NCBI GenBank assembly: GCA_001275005.1
Contig: JWZX01002328.1
Coordinates: 1-11,611 of the forward strand
Direction: 5' to 3'
Length of the DNA stretch: 11,611 nt
DNA from: Chrysochromulina tobinii
Taxonomy: Eukaryota > Haptophyta > Prymnesiales > Chrysochromulinaceae
The translations under genes were made by a program, and so were the position numbers. A model generated the notes under the pieces. That model was not told where the DNA came from. It saw only the letters and a list, made by a program, of their open reading frames with translations, and ran no database searches. Shown piece after piece: positions 1 through 7,311 of the stretch (position 1 is the first letter of the stretch; each line of letters starts with the position of its first letter).

Positions 1-98
1 AGCTGCGTGTTCCGCCCTCTTGACCGCCGCCAAGCTAGCGGCCACACTCTGAGGTGTGTACGGTACGAGCCGACTGTTATCTACAACTCTTTCGTCCT

Positions 99-1178
99 AT
101 GGTGTTTGCACTTCTCCTCTGCTCGTCTGTCTTCAGTGTCGTCGACGTCAAAGCCTATTACAATCAGTTTCATCCTACTTGGCCAATTGGACCTGATAAG
201 ACCTTTGTCTTTCTGGATCTCGATGATATCAGGAAAGAATTGTGGCATGGCACCTCATGGGGCAACCTTTATGGTGTAATAATTGGTGGATCAGACCACA
301 TGACTCAAGGCTTGCAAAGCATGCGTGGTCTCTATTTCGATTCAGGTTTATCGCCAGCTATTGGTGACCGACTGAAGGTGCACCGCGGCTTTGTCACACC
401 AACATCTTTTGTTAGTGTACTGAAGGAGCAACGAACGCCCCGCGAGTTTCACGTACTGAAGCTCGACATGGACGGTCTTGAATGCGATCTTCTGGACGCT
501 TTGCTTCTAGCTGGCTACGTCCCGTCAGTTGTTATCATTGAGGCAAGCCCTGGTTGGCCACCACCATTTGTGTGGCAACTGAACACTGATCCAACGTATT
601 CACACAATGGATGTAGCGAAGGGTGCAGCGCCATGGCAGACGGTGGGCAGTTCTTCTACGGTTGCTCGCTCCAGGCGGTCGCTGCAAAGCTACGCCCTTT
701 CGGCTATCTTTTGGTTCAGTATCCTATGGAGGATGCGTGGTTTGTCCATGAACGCCATCTGGCCTCCCCGTGTGACACAAGTGCAAAACTTCAAGCTCGG
801 TCAACGTATGATGCATGGAACGAGGGCAATCCGCACGCGTATTTTCGTGGGGGCAGCCCTCCCGAGAAGGAGCGTACTCGCAAGGAGACTTCACAGTTGA
901 TCAGGGAGATTGCTCGCAAAGAGTGTGCAAGGCAGAAGCACACAAAGTACTCACCCTCAGCGTTTGAGCATCTTCAGATGCTTCTGGACGTGTTTAATGC
1001 CTCAAGCCCATATTCAGGAATCGAAATCCTATCGCGCCCCTCGACGCCCTTCGTGCTGGGCGTCGACCGCAGAAATTTCACACCATGCCAGCCGTATGGT
1101 ACCCATCTCCTAAATCAAAAGCACGTCGGACGAGAGCCCACGACCTCCTCTAGTTGGACCAAGGCTTTTTTCGGTTGA
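99..1178 (+). CDS. Secreted/lumenal FkbM-methyltransferase-like protein (359 aa)
   Basis: The ATG at 99 is the first ATG in this frame; the frame is closed upstream by a TAG at 36-38. It opens with a good signal peptide (MVFALLLCSS then FSVV, with VKA before the likely cleavage near residue 19), which points to the secretory pathway. Residues about 95-222 resemble the C-terminal half of FkbM-type (Methyltransf_21) proteins: a GFVTP segment near 97-101, the LKLDMDGLECDLLDALL block at 120-136 (matching the family pattern of an acidic K-x-D-x-[DE]-G strand followed by a helix), VVIIEASPG at 144-152, then FFYGCSL and a DAWFV segment. I associate the combination of GFVTP, the K-D-x-D block, FYGCSL and DAxFV with uncharacterised algal proteins. 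The N-terminal glycine-rich SAM-binding motif is not visible, so the protein may be catalytically dead, divergent, or missing a 5' exon. The last ~130 residues match nothing I know. It stands alone on the plus strand. Family assignment is moderate; catalytic activity is not shown. Confidence 0.72.
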   Translation: MVFALLLCSSVFSVVDVKAYYNQFHPTWPIGPDKTFVFLDLDDIRKELWHGTSWGNLYGVIIGGSDHMTQGLQSMRGLYFDSGLSPAIGDRLKVHRGFVTPTSFVSVLKEQRTPREFHVLKLDMDGLECDLLDALLLAGYVPSVVIIEASPGWPPPFVWQLNTDPTYSHNGCSEGCSAMADGGQFFYGCSLQAVAAKLRPFGYLLVQYPMEDAWFVHERHLASPCDTSAKLQARSTYDAWNEGNPHAYFRGGSPPEKERTRKETSQLIREIARKECARQKHTKYSPSAFEHLQMLLDVFNASSPYSGIEILSRPSTPFVLGVDRRNFTPCQPYGTHLLNQKHVGREPTTSSSWTKAFFG

Positions 1179-2583
1179 AAGCAGAGCCGACTGGGTGCCT
1201 CTGGAACTGGTGGGAGCCTAAGGAATGGATCTTCTGCAATTGCTTGAGTGTTCGACGCCGCGGCCCGCCAGATACGGCTCGCCACCGGAGACGGCCCGCC
1301 ACCGGAGGTACAGGTTTGTACGCCGCCGGAGGTTCAGCGAGGCTTGCCCGTGAGGTACAGGCGGTGCGGCGAGTGAGGGCGCGGTGCAATGCGCGAGGCG
1401 GTGCGGCTCGCGAGGCGGCGCGGGGGTGGGTCGTGCATGAGGTCGAGGTGTCACGGAGTAGGGCGCATGAGATGGCAGCTGCGATGGCAGCGGCAGCGGC
1501 GACAACGATGGCGGCGTCGATGGCTTCAGACGAGAGACTTCGGCAACGGCTGCGGCGCGGATGCCGCGACGGCAGCAGAGCGGTTCTCAGATCAGGTCTA
1601 GCACCTGCCATATCGCTGAGAACATGACCCGACTTTGGTCTGCCGAGTGAGGGGAGCGCGCCATGGCCCCATGTCGCGGGGCCTGCCGGGCGTTAAGTAG
1701 GTAAGTGCGTCAGACACCCGCTCCGATAGGCTACTACTATGAGCCCGGGCAGTTTGGCTGTGGCGGGTCTGTGTGATGTGTGTGTGTCAGGGACAGAGGG
1801 CGCGATGCTGTCGGGGGTTTGTGTCGATAGGGACACTGTGGGTCAGTCAGCCTCTCACACCCTGTATCACGTTGGTGCCTTCTGGTTCTGCGCCTCACGT
1901 GTCACGATATTTGTCTTCTCGCGCCGGCGCGTAGCCGTAGGCCGTAGCGGGGCTTCGGGCTAGCGCCGGCGCGGCGGGCCGGGCGAGCGCCGGTTAACAA
2001 GTTCGTAACCGCATGTCGGGGACTGACTCATACAGTGTCGAGGTCGACAGTGACTGCTGACAGTCCACCCCGAGTCCCCCCGACAGCCGGTCTTTCGTTT
2101 TACTATTATTTCTCAACCCCCGTTCCGCTTACGATTACGTCGTTTGCTCGTTTCATCTGTGTCGGTGTCGCGTTGTACCGGTGCGTGACAATGCTGGGTA
2201 GGCACCACTAGTCGCGGTACGCGAACCGACGGGCGCGCGCGTACTTGCTACTTCTGTAAGTGTAATCAAGTTGCCCCTTAGCTCGCCGCAGGCGCGAAAA
2301 TGTTGGCGATATATTTGACGGTGCGGACTGCGGTTTCTAGCGCGTAAGTGCTAGATTAGGTGCGCTTCCACACTTCCAGGGCAAGCGGAGTTGCAGGGCG
2401 GTAGAGGTTAGTAGACGCACACCAGCTCCACGAGCTAGGTGCGCCGGCGGGCGGTCAATACTCGCATACCATTACATGCATCTTGCATGCATGCATGAAC
2501 AACCTCGAAGGTTCGAAGAAACGTCCTCAAACGTCCTCGAAGGCGAAACGTTCTCGAATCGTGTGTGTGTCGCGTCGCTCGTG
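1179..2583. other. Non-coding spacer, GC-rich then mixed composition
   Basis: I see no convincing gene. The first ~450 bases are very GC-rich with degenerate direct repeats (a CGCCACCGGAG core at 1280-1290 and 1297-1307, a related copy near 1322) and a run of imperfect GATGGC-like triplets at 1470-1525; the open frame across 1154-1627 has Arg/Ala composition typical of random GC-rich DNA. From 1640 the sequence is mixed. Several GTAAGT donor-like hexamers occur (near 1701, 2256 and 2344), but I could not pair them with exons that resemble any protein. A short palindrome (TGTCGA-gg-TCGACA) lies at 2036-2049. Confidence 0.5.
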
Positions 2584-2639
2584 TCGCACGCGTCTGTGTC
2601 TTTGTGGTCGAGTCGCACGCGTCTGTCTTTGTGGTCGAG
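2584..2639. repeat. Tandem duplication, units of 29 and 27 bp
   Basis: Two adjacent copies both begin TCGCACGCGTCTGT and end CTTTGTGGTCGAG. The first copy (2584-2612) carries an extra GT relative to the second (2613-2639). The surrounding bases are GT/CG-rich and non-coding. This looks like a recent slippage duplication. Confidence 0.85.
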
Positions 2640-2793
2640 CGCCCGCGCTCGCCACTTTGTCGTGCCCCACCCTCCCATATTACCTAATCTTTACCTAATC
2701 CCATACCCGTACTGTATAGATAGGGGACACTCACAGAGCTCGGCGCCCCCTGTGTAGTGGCCAGCTCTCGGGCATGCCGATTATAAATCATCA

Positions 2794-3027
2794 TGCATCA
2801 TCCCTAACTTGTGATGCACAGACCAATTAGACCAATGCACAGTCTGAAGACTGTAAATCTGTAATTCACTCGCATTTAGGCCCTGTGAAATTGATGCCAC
2901 TCACACACACAATATTTCTATATTTGAAGGCGAGCACGTACAAGTTACTATGTACCGAGCTCGTCACGAGCTCGCCCATCCGAAGGTTGCGAGTCAGCGC
3001 CGGAGTGTCACTCAGTCCGACTGAGTG
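2794..3027. repeat. Cluster of short perfect inverted repeats
   Basis: Four palindromic elements fall within about 235 bp: TGCATCA/TGATGCA with an 11-nt loop (2794-2818); CAGTCT-ga-AGACTG (2840-2853); two CGAGCTCG octamers either side of a short spacer (about 2956-2974); and a 9+1+9 perfect arm pair CACTCAGTC-c-GACTGAGTG (3009-3027). An 11-bp direct repeat CGCTTCAGGTT follows at 3038-3048 and 3057-3067. The cluster lies just beyond the 3' end of the minus-strand gene that ends at 3267. It could be remnants of a small non-autonomous element or structured UTR/terminator sequence; no terminal repeat or target-site duplication was identified. Confidence 0.6.
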
Positions 3028-3266
3028 TAAAAGTTGTCGCTTCAGGTTTTTGGCTTCGCTTCAGGTTATTACAACACCCCAGGCCTAGTCGGACCGCGCC
3101 CGCAACACACACGTGCCCCTCGGGGCTCACTCTCCCGTCGCCGGGGGGACGCAGAGTCTCGCACCCCTTTCCACCCTCGACCCTGCCCCGGGTGGCCGGG
3201 TGTGACTCCACTCGACTACCTTGCACGCCGGATTCCACCAGTGACCAGATAAGCTATCTTGTGAGT

Positions 3267-4009
3267 TTAGTTGCATGTGGCACATCTTCGTGTACTGTCA
3301 CATGTGCAGACCTCACCATTGAACTTGCGCAATGTCACATTCGCACATGAGAGAGCGCCATTGCCATGCAAGTAAAGCAGCTCAATTGCCATGTTGCCGC
3401 AACGCTGATCGCCATGCGACAAAAATTGTAGACTATCCAAACCCGCTGCACGTGCAGCACCCACCAGATCGTAGAAGTAAGGTACGCATTCCGCCGAGCC
3501 GCCATAAAAATCATCGCATCGCAGGTCATCGTCTAGCAATGCCCGCACAGCATCTTCATGGCTGTCAAATGCTCGTGTACGGCCTATGTCAAGAAAAATG
3601 CCGCTGCCGCGAGTTCGGTAAAACCAAGCACCATATAATTCACGATCGTGTGCGTCATCTTTGAACGCTGCAGTACAATGTGTCACTTCCGTGAGTGAAT
3701 GGTTTCGAAGCGCAGCACGGTCATAATCCCACTGCCACAACGTGTTCGGTGGATCCCAAGCAAAGGGTATCCCACGTCCACTATGAGTAACAATTCCCTT
3801 TTCTGCTCTACAGAGACATTCGTCAGGTGCTGTGCGCAACTGTATTCCAGATTCCATAATGATTTCAACGTAGAGCATGGTCAGGGAGTGGACGTCCAAG
3901 ACTGGCAACGACTCGTTGCCATACAAAGTAGTGATGTAACTTTCCCATTGAGATGTATTAAATTCTGATGCAGCTGCGAAAACTGGTATATCTGCCTTTA
4001 CGCATTCTA

Positions 4010-4043
<34 letters not shown>

Positions 4044-4274
4044 TGCAGCTTCGGAAACCCATGCCAAGAGCACTCCACAAAGTAGCATGGCACAAATGCC
4101 GATTGAGACCCACTGCTTTGTCGTGAACCTTTTGCGACGGCTATCCAGTGGCTGGAATCTCGGGCCAAACACAAAAGAAAGGCGCCTATGTAATCCAACC
4201 ATCCTCTCAATTGGCGCGGCATACTTTGGAGACGAGGTGACGGTCGTGCTCGCACGAGCGCTCTCAAAATCCAT
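3267..4274 (-). CDS. Type II membrane protein with Pro10 stalk and unassigned lumenal domain (335 aa)
   Basis: The ATG (complement of 4272-4274) is followed by an uninterrupted frame; an in-frame TGA lies about 37 bases upstream, so the start is well bounded. Architecture: basic cytosolic tail (1-54, with RRKR at 46-49), one transmembrane helix at about 55-74 (WVSIGICAMLLCGVLLAWVS), a ten-proline stalk at 79-88, then a lumenal or extracellular domain of about 247 residues with many cysteines and four N-glycosylation sequons (Asn106, 120, 191, 312). This is the layout of Golgi enzymes and of some surface proteins. The domain's most striking blocks are GAWFYRTRGSGIFLDIGRTR (215-234) followed by FDSHEDAV, and DSLQFLSHGDQRCGNMAIEL (280-299). 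They look like conserved motifs of an algal family, but I know no described domain or activity for them. Both glycosyltransferase-like and protease-like roles are possible and neither is supported by a catalytic motif I recognise. No frame break is seen. Confidence 0.8.
4011..4040. repeat. (CGG)10 microsatellite encoding a Pro10 stalk
   Basis: Ten perfect CGG triplets on the plus strand read as ten CCG proline codons (residues 79-88) on the minus strand, immediately after the transmembrane helix of the type II protein. Because the unit is 3 bp, length changes keep the frame and vary only the spacer between membrane and lumenal domain. Confidence 0.95.
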
Positions 4275-4564
4275 CGGGGGCCACTCGGAAGGGCCAAGCC
4301 CTCTCCTTTCTCATTGTGAATTGGGGCTATGAATGTTTCGTGGTGTTAATGAAGAGCGCGGCGGTCCGAAACGGCGAGGTCGAGCTCGCGAGTCTAGGTC
4401 GAGGTTCGTCGATATGGCCGGAGCAACACATCATCTCTCTCATGTACTTCTGGCTTGCGCGCATCAAATCGTGCGACGCAGCGACGGGCCGCCGTAAGGA
4501 ATCGTGTGAAGATCCTCGGCTCACAGCCGGTTAGTAAAATCTTCTGGTTAGTAAAAACGTACGG
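4275..4564. other. Upstream flank of the type II membrane protein gene
   Basis: No gene is supported here. It must hold the 5' UTR and promoter of the minus-strand gene starting at 4274, but I see no clear TATA-like or initiator element at a usual distance. Short open frames on both strands resemble nothing known. Confidence 0.4.
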
Positions 4565-4616
4565 AACCACGAGTTAGGCTGGAGCCTAACCACGAGTTAG
4601 GCATGAGCCCAACCAC
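4565..4616. repeat. 23-bp tandem repeat, two copies plus a partial third
   Basis: Units at 4565-4587 and 4588-4610 both begin AACCACGAGTTAGGC and end in a GAGCC-type segment; a third partial unit starts AACCAC at 4611. The first copy contains the palindrome AGGCTGGAGCCT-like segment. The repeat is non-coding and lies between the two minus-strand genes. Confidence 0.8.
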
Positions 4617-4638
4617 AGGTAGTGCGGCGTTACGCGGC

Positions 4639-4687
4639 GGGTTTAGGGGTTAGCGGGTTTCGGGTTAGCGTAGGGTTAGGTCTTAGG
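4639..4687. repeat. Degenerate telomere-like repeats
   Basis: About 50 bases contain repeated GGGTTTAGG, GGGTTAGCG and GGGTTAGG segments, close to TTTAGGG/TTAGGG telomere units but irregular. They are internal, with genes on both sides. They could be a healed-break or subtelomeric relic, or simply G/T-rich sequence. Confidence 0.45.
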
Positions 4688-5040
4688 ATTACACTGCGAT
4701 ACCACGTCAGCACGCGCACTCGCGCGCTGTCATGGGCACATCGAACGTAGAGCTCCTTCCGGCGCTCCTTCCGGCGCTCACGACGGCGCTCACTCCTTGG
4801 CGGCCGCTTCCTTATTTGTCGCCGCCTTGGCCTCCGCCGCCGCCACCGCCTTGGCGGCCGCGGCCGCAACGGCTCTGGCCATGGCGTCAGCTGACAAGAG
4901 GCCGCCGCCACCGAGGCGGCGGGCGCTGCCGCCTTGAGCTTGGACATGCTCACGGCGGGCGCGGGCGCGGGCGGCGCGGCACGAGCAGCCGGGGCAGCGG
5001 GCGCGGGCTTGTGTGCCGCCGCCGCGTGCGCTGCCGCTGC

Positions 5041-5094
5041 GTTCACCTTCACACTCGCATTCACATTCACACTCGAATTCACATTCACACTCGG
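5041..5094. repeat. 18-bp minisatellite, three copies
   Basis: Units at 5041-5058, 5059-5076 and 5077-5094 follow the pattern ATTCACATTCACACTCGN. On the minus strand they encode a six-residue S-V-N-V-N-x motif within the low-complexity tail of the SNF2-like gene. The multiple-of-three unit and conserved reading support this frame as coding. A related TTCACATTCA stretch lies at 5191-5200. Confidence 0.85.
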
Positions 5095-5155
5095 ATTCAG
5101 CTTGGCTGCGTTCGCGGCTGCATGGGCGTTCGCGTTGGCGATGGCGTCGGCGAGG

Positions 5156-5238
5156 GCGGCAGAGCTCGGGGGTGGTAGGAGGCCGTCGCATTCACATTCA
5201 CAGCGGCAGAGCTCGGGGGTGGCAGGAAGGCCGTCGCA
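5156..5238. repeat. Direct repeat of 35 and 36 bp flanking a VNVN spacer
   Basis: 5156-5190 and 5203-5238 are near-identical (both begin GCGGCAGAGCTCGGGGGTGG and end GGCCGTCGCA). The first lacks one base in an AA pair (AGGAGG against AGGAAGG). On the minus strand both would encode the same ATAFLPPPSSAA segment if that base were present. The missing base lies where the frame of the SNF2-like gene changes. Confidence 0.85.
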
Positions 5239-6308
5239 GGCGCTGCGGCGGGCGCATGCGACGCGTGCGCGTGCGCGGTCGCAGTGCCGCCCGAGGCGGT
5301 GTGCGCGTGGGCGGCGGCGGCGGCGGCCGCGGCCGCCACCTGCCCGGCTATCGACGCGGCCGCCTGCTGAGACGTGAGCGCAATGTACTGAAAGGCCGAC
5401 GGAGGCTGACCAGCAGCGGCCAGCGCCTCGGGCGTCATCTGAGAGAGCATCGGCATCGCGGGCGCGGGTGCGGCGGCGCCCACGGCGGCGCCTGCGGCGG
5501 CGAGGGCAGCGGGTCGGGCGCCGTCGTGGGCGCGCCCGCTTGGGGAAGCATGCCAAAGGGCGTCGTGTTGGTGGCATGGGGCATGGGCATGGGCGCCGTC
5601 ATGGGCACGGAGGAGGAGGCGGAGCCAGGCATGGATACGGAGCCACCCGGTATCGTCGACCCAGGCTGCTGCAGCACGCTGCGCGAGTTTGGCTGGAGGA
5701 CGGAGCCCGGTGGCGGCATCGGCCACCAGTTGCCGAGCGGCGGAATCATCGGGAGCGTGAGGCCCGCCGCCGCGGCCGCGTGCGCGGCGGCGGCCTGCGC
5801 GGCGGCCGCGGAGTTGTGCCGAGCAAGGTACGAGGGTGGTTACAGATCTTGCGCATCTGCATGACAGAGTCTTGAGCTGTGAGACAGTGAGCACTGATGC
5901 GGTGGCGGTATCCGAGGAGAGCAGACGCTTATACCAGCTCGCCTGGAGAGGCGCGAGCGGGCATGGGACGAGCGTCTCGTACTTGCGAGGCAACCCGACG
6001 ACCTTCTTGGTCCGCTGCGGCATAAAGTGACCGAGGAGCTGCCGAGCACTCTCCAGCCGCTCGGCGTCCACGCGGTGGCTGGCCACATCGACCGCCTCGT
6101 CAAAGGCGTCCGCGGAGGTGAAGTAGACCGGGAGCAGAACGTGGAGTACAGTCCATAGCTCGTGGAGGTTGTTCTGGAGCGGCGTGCCGGTGAGGAGCAG
6201 TCGGCATTGTTGCAGGTGAGGCGCGCGAGCGAACGATGCAGTCCGCCAGACTCATTCTTGAGGTGATGCGCTTCGTCCACCACGAGGACGACCACCGTGG
6301 AAGGGTAT

Positions 6309-6320
6309 CTGAGAAGAAGT
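6309..6320 (-). other. Probable 3' splice acceptor of the SNF2-like gene
   Basis: On the minus strand the sequence CTTCTTCTCAG, a pyrimidine tract ending in AG, directly precedes the exon that opens with the DEAH-box strand. An in-frame TGA lies a few codons upstream, so the coding sequence must enter here by splicing if the gene was ever functional. No matching upstream exon was identified. Confidence 0.5.
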
Positions 6321-7311
6321 CTTCACACGCCTCCTACTTTCAGCAGTCCTACTTTCAGCAGGGAGGCAGTCCGGCGTCGAGTCCAACATGACTACGCGAC
6401 GATAGGTTGTAGATAACTGGGCTTTCTTGTTAACAGTTGTAACGGTTGTAGATAACTTGACTCGTGTGAACCCGTTTTTTTCTAACGAAAAGCCAGGACG
6501 TCGCACACAGTGCATCCGGTTCTGCGATGACCTGCACGCGATCGTTGAGCCCACTACCCCGAAGATGCGGCGTCTCAGCCCCACAGCTGGCTGTAGCGGA
6601 TGCTCAGTGGGCGGCAAGCCTGGCAGCTGCCTTCTAGATGGCGGCTCCACTCACATTGGCACACGCACGTCTCTGCGGACCTGCTGAAGGCATTTGACAG
6701 CACTTGTCCTGAGCGCCATGGGCTAGTCAGGTGGAGGTGGGTATCCAGTGCGCGCGCGGGGCTGATCCGGACGATAGTTACCGCTCACCAGCCTGTCGCT
6801 CGCTGGCGGGTTCGGACAGAGGTTTTCACCCTCATGATTTGGAGCCGCTCCACGAGCGGCGACTTCATTGGGAAATACATTTCCGAAAGTCTAGAACGAG
6901 CCAAGTGAGGAGAGAGTGTGAGGAGACTCTAGGACGAGAGAAAAAGTGTCCCAACTGGATACGGCCCCGGTTTACCGCGAGATCTAGATGCTAGATCGTT
7001 CAAACGAAAGACAGCACCGGGGACTGTTATAAAAAGACACCGGGGGAGCCGGGACACACAGTACCGGTATGTCCTTCATGATCTCGACGATGCGCTCCCT
7101 ACCAGAGGATTGAACGATACACTCTTAAAGGTGTCCATTCGCGTCCTTCACACCGCTCTCCCTTCACACCGCCCGGTCCGCCAAGTCGCGACCGTGGCCG
7201 CATCGCCGCACTGCCATGCCACGTCACCCGTACGTCAAGCCCCCTCATCGGCGCGTCAACCTCGACGTGCCTTCGACATTCGCCTCGCCGGAGCGATCGT
7301 AGACTAGAGCT
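6321..7311. other. Spacer or intron between the SNF2-like gene and the large receptor gene
   Basis: I find no gene in this kilobase. It should contain the 3' UTR of the gene ending at 7312 and either upstream introns or exons of the SNF2-like gene. Two small repeats are present: a 15-bp tandem pair TCCTACTTTCAGCAG at 6332-6361, and a 14-bp direct repeat GGTTGTAGATAACT at 6405-6418 and 6444-6457. No GKT Walker A coding sequence was seen on the minus strand. Confidence 0.5.
6332..6361. repeat. 15-bp perfect tandem repeat, two copies
   Basis: TCCTACTTTCAGCAG occurs twice with no gap, just upstream (in minus-strand sense) of the probable splice acceptor. It is short and most likely slippage. Confidence 0.85.

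Larger units (their letters stand above)
4790..6308 (-). pseudogene. SNF2/ISWI-type ATPase fragment with Ala/Pro-rich tail, frame broken about six times
   Basis: SNF2 ATPases remodel nucleosomes in the nucleus. On the minus strand the first-lobe motifs appear in family order. The DEAH box sits in VVDEAHHLKNES (DEAH at 6266-6277). LLTGTPLQNNLHELW follows (TGTPLQNN at 6168-6191), then FMPQRTKKVVG with LPRKYE, LQASWYKRLL, and MQMRKICNHP (NHP at 5833-5841). These lie in three frames. Each change needs one extra base (or loss of two): near 6201-6207, within 5875-5915, and near 5833-5837. After CNHP the coding-like sequence is low complexity rather than a second helicase lobe: an Ala/His/Gln run, a Met/Pro/Gly/Ser segment with GNWWPMPPPGS, another Ala run with AFQYIALTSQQ, VNVN repeats, and a Lys/Glu/Ala end (EAKAATNKEAAAKE) stopping at 4790. 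Three further same-direction breaks fall near 5514-5530, 5179-5181 and 4899-4908. The start at 6308 is the base after a good acceptor. Walker A (GKT) is not found in the window. Uneven assembly errors, a decaying gene or unusual expression are all possible. Confidence 0.7.

Noticed and set aside
1154-1627. Overlapping open frames of 153-157 codons on both strands
   Set aside because: Both are Arg/Ala-rich without motifs, the plus-strand one does not begin with ATG, and the region contains degenerate direct repeats.
5013-5875. Arg/Gly-rich plus-strand open frames opposite the SNF2-like gene
   Set aside because: Composition is that expected from the reverse of Ala/Pro-rich GC-rich coding sequence, and the opposite strand carries recognisable SNF2 motifs.
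5875-5915. Short introns as the cause of the SNF2 frame breaks
   Set aside because: Possible GT-AG pairs here would be under 60 nt, have the wrong length modulo three, or remove the conserved WYKRLL segment; the 35/36-bp duplicate at 5156-5238 shows a single-base loss instead.
7046-7105. Minus-strand stretch reading RERIVEIMKDIP, possibly an upstream exon of the SNF2-like gene
   Set aside because: It is only about twelve coding-like residues, ends soon after in a stop, and matches no SNF2 motif I know.
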